Assembly (NCBI RefSeq): GCF_900115145.1 | Contig: NZ_FOVL01000023.1 | Location: forward strand, 1 to 54,864 | Direction of reading: 5' to 3' | Length of the DNA stretch: 54,864 bases | Source: Salegentibacter flavus | GTDB taxonomy: Bacteria > Bacteroidota > Bacteroidia > Flavobacteriales > Flavobacteriaceae | In this document: positions 35,204 through 43,180 of the stretch, piece after piece | Numbering within the stretch: position 1 is the first letter of the stretch | Layout of the letters: each line of letters begins with the position of its first letter | Notes under the pieces: model-generated | Told to the model about the DNA's origin: nothing | The model's database searches: none | What the model saw: only the letters and a program-made list of their open reading frames with translations | Program-made: the position numbers and the translations under genes

Positions 35204-35989
35204 ATGAACCAACCTCTAGCATATGTGCATCCCGGAGCTAAGATTGCCAAGAATGTGGTAATCGAACCTTTTACAACAATTCATAATGATGTTATAATTG
35301 GAGAGGGCACCTGGATTGGTTCTAATGTAACTATAATGGAAGGTGCCCGCATTGGAAAAAATTGTAGTATTTTTCCGGGTGCTGTGATTTCTGCAATTCC
35401 GCAGGATAAGAAATTTGATGATGAAGACACCCTAACTGTCATTGGCAATAATACCACTATAAGGGAGTGTGTTACCATTAACCGTGGTACAACAGATCGT
35501 ATGAAAACAGTGGTTGGTAATAATTGCTGGATTATGGCATATTGCCATATTGCTCACGATTGTATTGTAGGTGATAACTGTATTTTTTCTAATAACAGTA
35601 CTCTTGCAGGACATATTAGCGTTGGAGATTACGTAATCCTGGCTGGAATGGCGGCAATCCAGCAATTCTGCAGCATTGGTAACCACGCATTTGTTACCGG
35701 GGGATCCATGGTTAGAAAAGATGTTCCACCATTCGTAAAAGCAGGAAGGGAACCCTTATCTTATGTTGGGATTAATTCCATAGGGCTGAGACGAAGAGGA
35801 TTCAGCACCGAAAAAATCAGGGAAATTCAGGATATTTACCGGATCCTGTATCAGAAAAATTATAATAATTCTCAGGCTGTGGCGATTATTGAAGCTGAAA
35901 TGGAGGCCACTGCCGAGCGGGATGAGATACTTCAATTCATTAAAAATTCACAACGGGGTATCATGAAAGGGTACGTCGGATCAAACTAA
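35204..35989 (+). CDS. lpxA: UDP-GlcNAc O-acyltransferase
   Basis: 261 residues, normal for LpxA, the first lipid A enzyme, which moves a hydroxyacyl chain from ACP to UDP-GlcNAc. A left-handed beta-helix of hexapeptide repeats covers about 7-185; the catalytic His is in YCHIAHDCIVGDN. The helical C-terminal domain starts near GLRRRGFSTEKIREIQDIYR. It lies directly after lpxC/fabZ and 12 bases before efp, all on one transcript. Confidence 0.95.
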   Translation: MNQPLAYVHPGAKIAKNVVIEPFTTIHNDVIIGEGTWIGSNVTIMEGARIGKNCSIFPGAVISAIPQDKKFDDEDTLTVIGNNTTIRECVTINRGTTDRMKTVVGNNCWIMAYCHIAHDCIVGDNCIFSNNSTLAGHISVGDYVILAGMAAIQQFCSIGNHAFVTGGSMVRKDVPPFVKAGREPLSYVGINSIGLRRRGFSTEKIREIQDIYRILYQKNYNNSQAVAIIEAEMEATAERDEILQFIKNSQRGIMKGYVGSN

Positions 35990-36001
35990 TAAATTAGAAT
36001 T

Positions 36002-36568
36002 ATGGCAAATACCAGCGACATCAGAAACGGATTGTGTATTAAATATAATCACGATATTTTTAAAATTATTGAATTCCTTCACGTAAAGCCTGGGAAAGGT
36101 CCGGCTTTTGTTCGTACCAAACTAAAAAGTGTAACTACGGGAAAGGTGATTGAAAATACTTTTTCAGCAGGACATAAAATAGACGATGTAAGGGTGGAAA
36201 CTCATAAATTCCAGTTCCTTTATAATGATGGGGAATTTTATCATTTTATGAATGTTGAAGACTATACTCAAATCCGGCTTCTTGAATCGGCACTGGACCA
36301 GCCTAAACTTTTAAAAGAAGGCGAAGTAGTTACGGTAATCATCAATACTGAAGATAATATGCCGCTTTCAGTAGAAATGCCTGCCAGTGTGGTTTTGGAA
36401 GTAACTCATACCGAGCCTGGAGTAAAAGGAAATACAGCTACCAACGCGACAAAACCGGCAACTGTTGAAACCGGAGCCGAGGTGAATGTTCCTCTCTTTA
36501 TTAACGAAGGGGATAAGATTAGGATAGAAACCGAAAAGGGTACTTACAAGGAAAGAATTAAAGAATAA
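36002..36568 (+). CDS. efp: Elongation factor P
   Basis: 188 residues with the KOW-like N-domain and two OB domains of EF-P, which relieves ribosome stalling at polyproline. The tip of the first domain reads HVKPGKGPAFVRTKLKS; Lys32 is at the position that is modified in many bacteria. No epmA or epmB lies nearby. It sits in the lipid A gene cluster, an arrangement that recurs in flavobacteria, and is followed by a terminator-like hairpin before the second lpxD-like gene. Confidence 0.96.
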   Translation: MANTSDIRNGLCIKYNHDIFKIIEFLHVKPGKGPAFVRTKLKSVTTGKVIENTFSAGHKIDDVRVETHKFQFLYNDGEFYHFMNVEDYTQIRLLESALDQPKLLKEGEVVTVIINTEDNMPLSVEMPASVVLEVTHTEPGVKGNTATNATKPATVETGAEVNVPLFINEGDKIRIETEKGTYKERIKE

Positions 36569-36583
36569 ACTTAATTTTCAGAT

Positions 36584-36613
36584 AAAAAACCAGGACTATT
36601 TGCCTGGTTTTTT
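36584..36613 (+). terminator. Hairpin terminator after efp
   Basis: AAAAAACCAGG (36584-36594) pairs with CCTGGTTTTTT (36603-36613) around ACTATTTG. The hairpin separates efp from the second lpxD-like gene, 18 bases further on, so that gene may be expressed by readthrough or by an unseen promoter. Confidence 0.82.
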
Positions 36614-36631
36614 CCTTTTAAACAATCTAAG

Positions 36632-37561
36632 ATGAAATTCCCTCAAGAGCATAGTTTACAACAAATTGCCACGATCCTTGATTGTGAATTTGTGGGTGCT
36701 GAAGATTTTCCGGTAACCGGAATGAACGAGATCCACATCGTTACTCCAGGGGATATCGTCTTTGTAGACCATCCAAAATACTACGATAAGGCGCTAAATT
36801 CTGCGGCATCTGTGGTTTTGATCAATAAAAAAGTGGAAGCTCCCGAAGGAAAGGCTTTGCTGATTTCAGATGATCCTTTTCGCGATTTCAATAAGCTTAC
36901 CCGGTATTTTAAACCTTTTGAAAAAGCTCCTAATTTAATTTCCGATTCTGCAAAGATTGGAGAAGGGTCCATTATTCAGCCTAACACATTTGTAGGGAAT
37001 AATGTGCTAATAGGAAAAAACTGCCTTATCCATGCTAATGTGAGTATTTATGACAATACAGTTATTGGGGATAATGTGACAATTCACTCGGGAAGCGTTC
37101 TGGGAAGCGATGCCTTTTATTATAAGAACAGGCCGGAGGGCTTTGATAAACTCCTTTCGGGAGGCCGTGTGGTGATTGAGAATAATGTAGATATTGGTGC
37201 CAATTGCACAATAGATAAAGGTGTTACCGGCGATACCACTATTAGGGAAGGCACTAAGCTCGATAACCTTATCCAGGTAGGCCACGACACCGTAATAGGA
37301 AAAAAATGTCTTATCGCTTCCCAGGTTGGGATCGCGGGAGCTGTTGTTATTGAAGATGAAGTAACTATTTGGGGACAGGCTGGTTTCCGCAGTGGAATTA
37401 TCGTTAAAAAAGGAGGTGTGATGATGGGCAAGGCCGGGATCACCAAATCCACCAAAGAGAATACTGTTTATACCGGAAATCCGGCAATGGAAGCCAGAGC
37501 TAAATTAAAAGAGTTGGCGCTTATAAGACAATTGCCTAAATTACTCCAGAAATTAAAATAG
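36632..37561 (+). CDS. Second LpxD-like acyltransferase
   Basis: 309 residues, a paralogue of the LpxD encoded 2.8 kb upstream. It has the LpxD-type N-domain (about 8-95, VTGMNEIHIVTPGDIVFVDHPKYY) and a hexapeptide beta-helix (about 102-290). His218 in LDNLIQVGHDTVIG matches the catalytic His of LpxD. It is shorter, lacks the GADGFGF signature (it has GSDAFYYKNRPEGFDKLLSGGRV instead) and ends with a short helix. It may acylate a different nucleotide sugar or serve a second chain length; substrate unknown. It is followed 6 bases on by an NTF2-like gene. Confidence 0.85.
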   Translation: MKFPQEHSLQQIATILDCEFVGAEDFPVTGMNEIHIVTPGDIVFVDHPKYYDKALNSAASVVLINKKVEAPEGKALLISDDPFRDFNKLTRYFKPFEKAPNLISDSAKIGEGSIIQPNTFVGNNVLIGKNCLIHANVSIYDNTVIGDNVTIHSGSVLGSDAFYYKNRPEGFDKLLSGGRVVIENNVDIGANCTIDKGVTGDTTIREGTKLDNLIQVGHDTVIGKKCLIASQVGIAGAVVIEDEVTIWGQAGFRSGIIVKKGGVMMGKAGITKSTKENTVYTGNPAMEARAKLKELALIRQLPKLLQKLK

Positions 37562-37567
37562 ACTATT

Positions 37568-37963
37568 ATGGGTTTAAGCGGAAAAGAAATTGTTGAGAAT
37601 TTTTATACTTCCGATTTTTACCAGGATGAAAAGGTCCTGAGAGAATTCCTTCATCCACAGGTTGAGCTGTCGTGGTATGGAACCACCGGACTTAAAAAGC
37701 TGAATCTTGATGAGATTTCGGCCATAAGTCTTGAATTAGCGCAATCTTTCGAATCGCTAAGAGCTGAGGTTGAAACTGTGATTTCAGAGAAGGGGAAAAC
37801 TGCCATTCATTTCACTTACCACGTTAGAACCATAGAAAACCCGGAAGAGGAAATGCCCCTGGCCCATTTTATGGCTATCTGGGAATTGAAAGACGATAAA
37901 CTCTACCGTGGAATTCAAATAAGTCAGCTTGGGGAAGAAGTGAACGAACAACCCTGGTTATAA
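37568..37963 (+). CDS. NTF2/SnoaL-like protein
   Basis: 131 residues. SGKEIVENFYTSDFYQDEKVLREFLHPQVELSWYGTTGLKKLNLDEI is the typical start of a cone-shaped SnoaL/NTF2 fold, followed by strands VETVISEKGKTAIHFTYHVRTIE and FMAIWELKDDKLYRGIQISQ. Such proteins are small enzymes or binding proteins; substrate unknown. It is 6 bases downstream of the second LpxD-like gene and probably shares its transcript. Confidence 0.8.
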   Translation: MGLSGKEIVENFYTSDFYQDEKVLREFLHPQVELSWYGTTGLKKLNLDEISAISLELAQSFESLRAEVETVISEKGKTAIHFTYHVRTIENPEEEMPLAHFMAIWELKDDKLYRGIQISQLGEEVNEQPWL

Positions 37964-38052
37964 AATTTCTTATAGAGGATGGGTTTAGTGGAATCCATTG
38001 ATAAACCTGACAATTAACTTCCAAAAAACTTTAGGTTTTATTATTAAAAACC

Positions 38053-38060
38053 TACTTTTG
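38053..38060 (+). promoter_or_regulatory. sucD: -7 box of sucD
   Basis: TACTTTTG ends 23 bases before the sucD ATG at 38084. The region around -33 is T-rich but has no exact TTTG. Confidence 0.5.
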
Positions 38061-38083
38061 TTATCGCAAAAAATAAAATATTT

Positions 38084-38959
38084 ATGAGCGTTTTAGTCAA
38101 TAAAAATTCAAAGATAATCGTGCAGGGATTTACCGGAAGTGAAGGTACTTTCCACGCCGAACAAATGATAGAGTACGGAACCAATGTGGTAGGAGGAGTA
38201 ACTCCTGGAAAAGGCGGGCAAAAACACCTTGCCCGACCAGTTTTCAATACCGTATCTGATGCCGTGAAGGAAACCGGAGCAGATGTTTCTCTTATTTTCG
38301 TGCCACCAGCTTTCGCAGCCGACGCGATTATGGAAGCTGCAGACGCCGGAATAAAAGTTATTATTACTATTACCGAAGGAATTCCCGTTGCCGACATGGT
38401 GAAGGCTTCAAACTATATTAAGGATAAAGATGCCAGACTGGTTGGTCCTAACTGTCCGGGTGTGATCACTCCGGGTGAAGCTAAGGTTGGGATTATGCCA
38501 GGTTTCGTTTTCAAAAAAGGAAGCGTTGGAATTGTATCTAAATCTGGAACTCTTACTTATGAAGCAGCAGACCAGGTTGTAAAACAAGATCTTGGAATTA
38601 CTACCGCTATTGGAATTGGAGGAGATCCTATTATTGGGACCACCACTAAGGAGGCCGTGGAATTATTGATGAATGATGATGAAACCGAAATTATTGTAAT
38701 GATCGGAGAGATCGGTGGTCAGCTTGAAGCTGATGCCGCTCAGTGGGTTAAGGAAAACGGTAACAAAAAACCAGTAATTGGTTTTATCGCCGGCGAAACT
38801 GCACCAGCAGGCCGTACTATGGGTCACGCCGGAGCTATTGTTGGAGGTAGTGAAGATACCGCCCAGGCCAAGAAAAAAATCCTTAGAGAGAATGGAATTC
38901 ACGTTGTAGATTCTCCTGCTGAAATTGGTAAAAAAGTAGCAGAAGTTCTTAAAGGATAA
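38084..38959 (+). CDS. sucD: Succinyl-CoA synthetase subunit alpha
   Basis: 291 residues. With SucC it makes ATP or GTP from succinyl-CoA in the TCA cycle. The CoA-binding Rossmann domain opens with [36 protein letters not shown]; the phospho-histidine is in [28 protein letters not shown] is the conserved middle motif. sucC is not beside it. It has its own -7 box and terminator, so it is a single-gene unit. Confidence 0.96.
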   Translation: MSVLVNKNSKIIVQGFTGSEGTFHAEQMIEYGTNVVGGVTPGKGGQKHLARPVFNTVSDAVKETGADVSLIFVPPAFAADAIMEAADAGIKVIITITEGIPVADMVKASNYIKDKDARLVGPNCPGVITPGEAKVGIMPGFVFKKGSVGIVSKSGTLTYEAADQVVKQDLGITTAIGIGGDPIIGTTTKEAVELLMNDDETEIIVMIGEIGGQLEADAAQWVKENGNKKPVIGFIAGETAPAGRTMGHAGAIVGGSEDTAQAKKKILRENGIHVVDSPAEIGKKVAEVLKG

Positions 38960-38981
38960 GACTTCGTATTTTAGCATAAAT

Positions 38982-39030
38982 AAATCCTTCTGTTTCTCCT
39001 GAATTAGGATGAGCGCAGAAGGATTTTTTA
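38982..39030 (+). terminator. Terminator of sucD
   Basis: AAATCCTTCTG (38982-38992) pairs with CAGAAGGATTT (39016-39026), with a smaller CCTgaattAGG hairpin inside, and is followed by TTTT. Confidence 0.85.
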
Positions 39031-39060
39031 ATGGAAAATATTTAAGCTTTTTGCTTTTAT

Positions 39061-39068
39061 TATATTTG
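39061..39068 (+). promoter_or_regulatory. fabG: Possible -7 box of fabG
   Basis: TATATTTG matches TAnnTTTG, 138 bases before the chosen fabG start. The long leader contains the palindrome at 39143-39156. No -33 box at a normal distance. Confidence 0.4.
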
Positions 39069-39142
39069 GAGAAATAAAACAACCAATCTTTTTATATATG
39101 AAATGAGCATAACGCGGATACGTTGCAATTACCGATGAACCC

Positions 39143-39156
39143 GCCTGCCGGCAGGC
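39143..39156. repeat. Dispersed GC palindrome in the fabG leader
   Basis: GCCTGCCGGCAGGC is a perfect 14-base palindrome, followed by AGGG. It is far more GC-rich than its surroundings, ends 50 bases before the fabG ATG and resembles palindromes scattered in flavobacterial genomes. It also falls within an in-frame upstream extension of fabG that is unlikely to be translated. Confidence 0.7.
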
Positions 39157-39206
39157 AGGGATATGCGAATTACATATGTCCAATGAAAAACAATAAAAAC
39201 TTACAT

Positions 39207-39953
39207 ATGAAACTCTTAGAAGGAAAAAACGCGATTATTACCGGAGGTAGCCGTGGAATAGGAAAAGGGATCGCCCAGGTTTTCGCTGAACACGGTGCGA
39301 ACGTGGCTTTTACTTATAATTCCTCTGCTGAATCGGCTAATGAACTGGCCAAAGAACTGAGCGGGATAGGCGTAAAAGCCAAGGCCTATAAATCTAATGC
39401 CGCCAGTTTTTCTGAAGCTGAACAACTTGTTAAAGATGTAGTCGAAGACTTTGGAAGCATAGACATTGTGGTTAACAATGCCGGGATTACTAAAGATAAT
39501 CTCCTTATGCGAATGAGCGAAGAAGATTTTGATAAGGTGATAGAAGTTAACCTGAAATCAATATTTAATATGACCAAGGCGGTGCAAAGAACTATGCTGA
39601 AGCAACGCAAAGGAAGCATTATCAATATGAGTTCTGTGGTTGGGGTGAAAGGAAATGCCGGTCAGGCCAATTATGCTGCTTCAAAAGCCGGAATAATTGG
39701 ATTCTCCAAATCGATGGCTCTGGAACTCGGTTCAAGAAATATACGTACCAATGTGATCGCTCCAGGTTTTATCGAAACTGAAATGACCGGTAAACTCGAT
39801 GAGAAAACCGTAGAAGGTTGGAGACAGGCTATTCCCCTGAAACGTGGTGGTACTCCTGAAGATATCGCTAATGCCTGTGTTTTTCTCGGCAGCGATATGA
39901 GTGATTATATCACCGGGCAGGTTCTGCATATCGATGGTGGTATGTACACCTAA
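39207..39953 (+). CDS. fabG: 3-oxoacyl-ACP reductase
   Basis: Start chosen at ATG 39207 (MKLLEGKNAIITGGSRGIG, 248 residues); the open frame upstream from TTG 39123 runs through a palindromic repeat and adds residues unlike the family. FabG reduces 3-oxoacyl-ACP with NADPH in fatty acid synthesis. GGSRGIGKG binds NADPH; NNAGITKDN, the Ser in NMSSVVGVKG and YAASKAG (Tyr-x3-Lys) form the SDR active site, and the LHIDGGMYT end is typical of FabG. Other SDR activities are possible, but motif agreement with FabG is close. Confidence 0.92.
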   Translation: MKLLEGKNAIITGGSRGIGKGIAQVFAEHGANVAFTYNSSAESANELAKELSGIGVKAKAYKSNAASFSEAEQLVKDVVEDFGSIDIVVNNAGITKDNLLMRMSEEDFDKVIEVNLKSIFNMTKAVQRTMLKQRKGSIINMSSVVGVKGNAGQANYAASKAGIIGFSKSMALELGSRNIRTNVIAPGFIETEMTGKLDEKTVEGWRQAIPLKRGGTPEDIANACVFLGSDMSDYITGQVLHIDGGMYT

Positions 39954-40065
39954 ATAATTAGGAAGATAGATTTTGGAGATTTAAAAGCCTAACGGAAAAG
40001 AAATAATACTTCGTGGTTCTAATTTCTAATTTCTAACTTCGTGGCTTTTTGTTTATCTTTCTATA

Positions 40066-42096
40066 ATGGATCTTAACAATATCATTTTGATAACCCTGGC
40101 TGCAATATTTGCGCTGGGGTTTTCTTTTTTTCAGTATTTATTCCGCAGGAGAAAAAACCACCGCGAAAAATATATTTTTTTTGGTTTGCGGGCTTTAATT
40201 GTTTTCATTCTTCTGTTGTTGCTAATTAATCCAAAGATCACCACCACTACTTATCAGGTAGAAAAACCAAACCTAATCCTCGCGGCCGATAATTCTGCAT
40301 CGATTGCTTATCTAAACCAAGGCGATACACTTCGGAATTTAATAAACAGCCTGGAAAACAATAGGCGTCTTCAGGAGCGCTTCGATATTTCCAAACTCAG
40401 TTTTGGCAGGGATATTCAACTAAACGATAGCCTGAGTTTTAGCGAAACTCAAACCGATATAAATAAAGCTTTAAGCAAAGTCAGGGATTTATTCCGTAGT
40501 AAAAATACGGCTGTGGTTCTTTTAAGCGATGGAAACCAGACCCTGGGGCGTGATTACCGATATTTTAAAAGCAGTCCCGGGCAATATGTGATGCCTATGG
40601 TTTTAGGCGATACCGCCAGCTATGCCGATCTTGAAATTAATAGGCTTAATGTTAACCGCTATGCTTTTCTGGATAATCGTTTTCCTGTCGAGGTTATTAT
40701 TAATTATACCGGGCAAGAGCCTGTTTCAACTCGTTTTGAGCTGCGTTCTGGAGAATCTGTATTGTATACTCAGGATTTAAACTTAGGCCCCGAAAGCACT
40801 TCAGCAATTATTAATACCACCCTTCCTGCCAACCGGCTTGGGGTGCTTACTTATGAAGCGGTAATTGCTCCGCAGGCTTCAGAAAAGAATAAGGAAAACA
40901 ACCACCGCAAATTCGCAGTGGAAGTTATAGATGAACGCACCCGGGTTTTGTTGCTTAGCGATATTTCCCATCCCGATCTGGGCGCCATTAAAAAATCGAT
41001 AGAGAGCAACCGGCATCGCGAGTTGGAAATTAAATTTGTGGGAAAGGATAATTATGTTTTACAGGATCACCAATTGGTGATGCTTTATCAGCCCAACGCG
41101 GGTTTCCGGGAAGTCTTTGACGAATTGAAATCTGATAATATAAGTAGTTTCATTATCACCGGAACTAAAACGGATTGGCGCTTTCTTAATTCCCGGCAGG
41201 ATTTATTTAACAAAGATTTCACCGCTCAACCTCAGGAGATCGAGGCCTTATTTAACCCTGATTTCTCCCGTTTCCAGTTTAAAAATATAGGTTTTAATGA
41301 TTTTCCACCTCTTCTGGATATGTTTGGGGAAATTGCGCCTAATGGATTGGATCCTCTTTTATTTCAAAAAATCGCAAATGTAGAAACCATGCAACCTTTA
41401 CTGGCCATAGCCGAAAGTCGGGAAAATAAAATCGGTGTATTATTTGGGGAAGGGATCTGGCGCTGGCGGGCTAAGGCCTGGAGGGATAGCGGTTCTTTTG
41501 AGGCCTTTGACGATTTCCTTGGTAAGATCATACAGAACCTTGCCTCTCAAAAACAGCGTGAGCGCCTCACAGTAGATTACGAATCTTTTTATTACGGAAA
41601 TGATCTGATAACGCTCACCGCAAGATACTTTGATGAAAATTATATTTTCGATCCCGGGGCGACTCTTTCTATAAGGTTAGAAAATACCGAAACAGGGGAT
41701 ACAATGCAGAACGGTTTGGTTCCCGGAAACAAGTCTTACGTTCTGGACCTGGAAAACCTTCCGGAAGGAGAATATAAATTTATGTTAAAGGAGGAAAATA
41801 CGGAGATTAGTAAAACCGGAAAATTCACAATTGTTGCTTCATCGGTTGAAACTCAATTTGCATCTGCCAACCTGGACAAGCTTCAGTTCTTTGCGAAAAA
41901 CAATAATGAAGAGGTTTACTATGTCAACAATTCTAAGGCTTTAATCTTCCGCCTCCTAAATGACGAAAACTTCATTCCTGTACAAAAAAGCCATCAAAAA
42001 AACGTACCTTTGGTGAACTGGTATAATCTTTTGTTTTTGCTGGTTGCTTTGCTCGCAGCAGAATGGTTCTTCAGAAAATATCGGGGTCTAATTTAA
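40066..42096 (+). CDS. VWA-domain membrane protein
   Basis: 676 residues. Two N-terminal membrane helices (about 5-25 and 40-57) lead to a von Willebrand A-like domain (about 68-200) with MIDAS-type motif ADNSASIAY and a later VVLLSDGNQTLG. Beta-sandwich and glutamine-amidotransferase-like regions follow, then a final helix (about 650-668, WYNLLFLLVALLAAEWFF). This plan is common in Bacteroidota BatA-like or DUF-containing membrane proteins; no exact family is claimed. The bulk lies in the periplasm. A prohibitin-like gene follows 15 bases downstream, so both may act in one membrane complex. Confidence 0.75.
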   Translation: MDLNNIILITLAAIFALGFSFFQYLFRRRKNHREKYIFFGLRALIVFILLLLLINPKITTTTYQVEKPNLILAADNSASIAYLNQGDTLRNLINSLENNRRLQERFDISKLSFGRDIQLNDSLSFSETQTDINKALSKVRDLFRSKNTAVVLLSDGNQTLGRDYRYFKSSPGQYVMPMVLGDTASYADLEINRLNVNRYAFLDNRFPVEVIINYTGQEPVSTRFELRSGESVLYTQDLNLGPESTSAIINTTLPANRLGVLTYEAVIAPQASEKNKENNHRKFAVEVIDERTRVLLLSDISHPDLGAIKKSIESNRHRELEIKFVGKDNYVLQDHQLVMLYQPNAGFREVFDELKSDNISSFIITGTKTDWRFLNSRQDLFNKDFTAQPQEIEALFNPDFSRFQFKNIGFNDFPPLLDMFGEIAPNGLDPLLFQKIANVETMQPLLAIAESRENKIGVLFGEGIWRWRAKAWRDSGSFEAFDDFLGKIIQNLASQKQRERLTVDYESFYYGNDLITLTARYFDENYIFDPGATLSIRLENTETGDTMQNGLVPGNKSYVLDLENLPEGEYKFMLKEENTEISKTGKFTIVASSVETQFASANLDKLQFFAKNNNEEVYYVNNSKALIFRLLNDENFIPVQKSHQKNVPLVNWYNLLFLLVALLAAEWFFRKYRGLI

Positions 42097-42111
42097 AATT
42101 CAAAATAATAG

Positions 42112-42927
42112 ATGGAAAAATTACCTAAAATTGGTTTACCGATCATTATCGGTATTGTGTTATTAATAATATTCATTTCAAAATCTACCGTGACTATTGG
42201 GGCGGGGGAAGCCGGTGTGCTTTACAAAACTTTTGCCGGCGGAGTTGTTACCGATGAACCCCCTCTAAATGAAGGATTTCACCTGGTAGCTCCCTGGAAT
42301 AAGGTGATTGTTTACGAGGTGCGTCAGCAATCCTTAGAAGAATCTATGACGGTTTTAAGCTCTAACGGGCTTGAGATTAGAGTTGATGCTTCAGCCTGGT
42401 TTCAACCAACATACAGCGAACTGGGTAAACTTCATAGTGAAAAAGGAGAGGCCTATATTCAACGTTTGCTTCAACCGGCAATTAGATCGGCATCCAGAGC
42501 CGTAGTTGGGAGATATATTCCGGAGCAATTATATTCCAGTAAGAGAGAAGCAATTCAAAAGGAAATTCTGGAAGAAACAAGGATACTCTTAAAGGATCAG
42601 TATGTACAAGTAAATGAGATTCTGGTTCGCGATGTGGCATTGCCTGAAAATATTAAGGATGCGATAGAACGCAAACTTCGCCAGGAACAGGAATCTCTTG
42701 AGTATGAGTTTCGTTTAACTAAAGCTACACAAGAGGCCGAGCGCCAACGTATTGATGCTGAAGGTAAAGCCAGAGCGAATGAGATCCTTAACGCATCGCT
42801 TACTCCAAATATCCTGAGGGAAAAAGGAATACAGGCTACCGTGGAACTTGCTAAATCCAATAACGCCAAAACAGTTATTATTGGTGGAGGTGAAGATGGG
42901 ATGCCCATTATATTAGGAAATAATTAA
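42112..42927 (+). CDS. Prohibitin-family SPFH protein
   Basis: 271 residues. One N-terminal membrane helix (about 7-27, IGLPIIIGIVLLIIFISKSTV) is followed by an SPFH/prohibitin domain (about 28-200; AGEAGVLYKTFAGGVVTDEPPLNEGFHLVAPWNKVIVYEVRQQ) and a coiled-coil region (about 185-250, rich in Glu, Arg and Gln). Such proteins form large rings that organise membranes or FtsH-type proteases. It probably shares a transcript with the VWA gene. No FtsH or NfeD gene is nearby. Confidence 0.9.
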   Translation: MEKLPKIGLPIIIGIVLLIIFISKSTVTIGAGEAGVLYKTFAGGVVTDEPPLNEGFHLVAPWNKVIVYEVRQQSLEESMTVLSSNGLEIRVDASAWFQPTYSELGKLHSEKGEAYIQRLLQPAIRSASRAVVGRYIPEQLYSSKREAIQKEILEETRILLKDQYVQVNEILVRDVALPENIKDAIERKLRQEQESLEYEFRLTKATQEAERQRIDAEGKARANEILNASLTPNILREKGIQATVELAKSNNAKTVIIGGGEDGMPIILGNN

Positions 42928-42958
42928 TCAAACAATTCATAAAATTTGATGTTGCTCT

Positions 42959-42989
42959 TTTGTGAATTAAATTTTATGTTTTAAGTTTG
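42959..42989 (+). promoter_or_regulatory. Promoter of the his operon
   Basis: TTTG at 42959-42962, a 19-base spacer and TAAGTTTG at 42982-42989. It fits the Bacteroidota promoter well. The leader peptide ATG is only eight bases after the -7 box, so the mRNA has a very short or no 5' leader. Confidence 0.8.
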
Positions 42990-42997
42990 TTTCCACA

Positions 42998-43054
42998 ATG
43001 AGAACAATTCAATTACATCATCATCATTTTTACCCCCACGCTCAGGCGAGGTAA
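42998..43054 (+). CDS. hisL: his operon leader peptide
   Basis: An 18-residue ORF, MRTIQLHHHHFYPHAQAR, with four His codons in a row (CAT at 43016-43027) and a fifth at 43037-43039. It lies between a good promoter and a rho-independent terminator directly before hisG, as in the his attenuators of enteric bacteria. When charged tRNA-His is scarce the ribosome should stall on the His run. Codons 15-19 overlap the candidate antiterminator strand. Too short for ordinary gene calling. Confidence 0.9.
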   Translation: MRTIQLHHHHFYPHAQAR

Positions 43055-43098
43055 CTTTGATATGTAGTAATTTCACATATTTTAAAAACCCGTTTGAG
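43041..43098 (+). promoter_or_regulatory. Candidate antiterminator of the his attenuator
   Basis: CTCAGGCG (43041-43048, the end of the leader ORF) can pair with CGTTTGAG (43091-43098, the 5' arm of the terminator), eight pairs with two G-U, extended by G50-C89 after one mismatch. ATATGT (43060-43065) and ACATAT (43075-43080) form a small hairpin inside. A ribosome stalled at the His codons would leave CTCAGGCG free; one at the stop codon would cover it. This gives the two exclusive structures needed for attenuation. Confidence 0.7.
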
Positions 43099-43117
43099 TA
43101 CTTCAAACGGGTTTTTT
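43084..43117 (+). terminator. his operon attenuator terminator
   Basis: AAAAACCCGTTTGA (43084-43097) pairs with TCAAACGGGTTTTT (43103-43116), with further T after it. It ends 64 bases before hisG, between leader peptide and first gene, so it controls entry into the operon. Confidence 0.92.
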
Positions 43118-43180
43118 GTTTTTTAAAACCTCCTGTTTGAAGACCTTAAAAGATTATATCAAAAACTAAATTAATAGAAA

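Noticed and set aside
39123-39206. N-terminal extension of fabG from a TTG
   Set aside because: It reads through a GC palindrome and gives residues unlike FabG; the family start MKLLEGKNAIITGG is at 39207.
39069-39206. Riboswitch in the long fabG leader
   Set aside because: Apart from the palindrome I saw no known aptamer pattern or terminator / anti-terminator pair.
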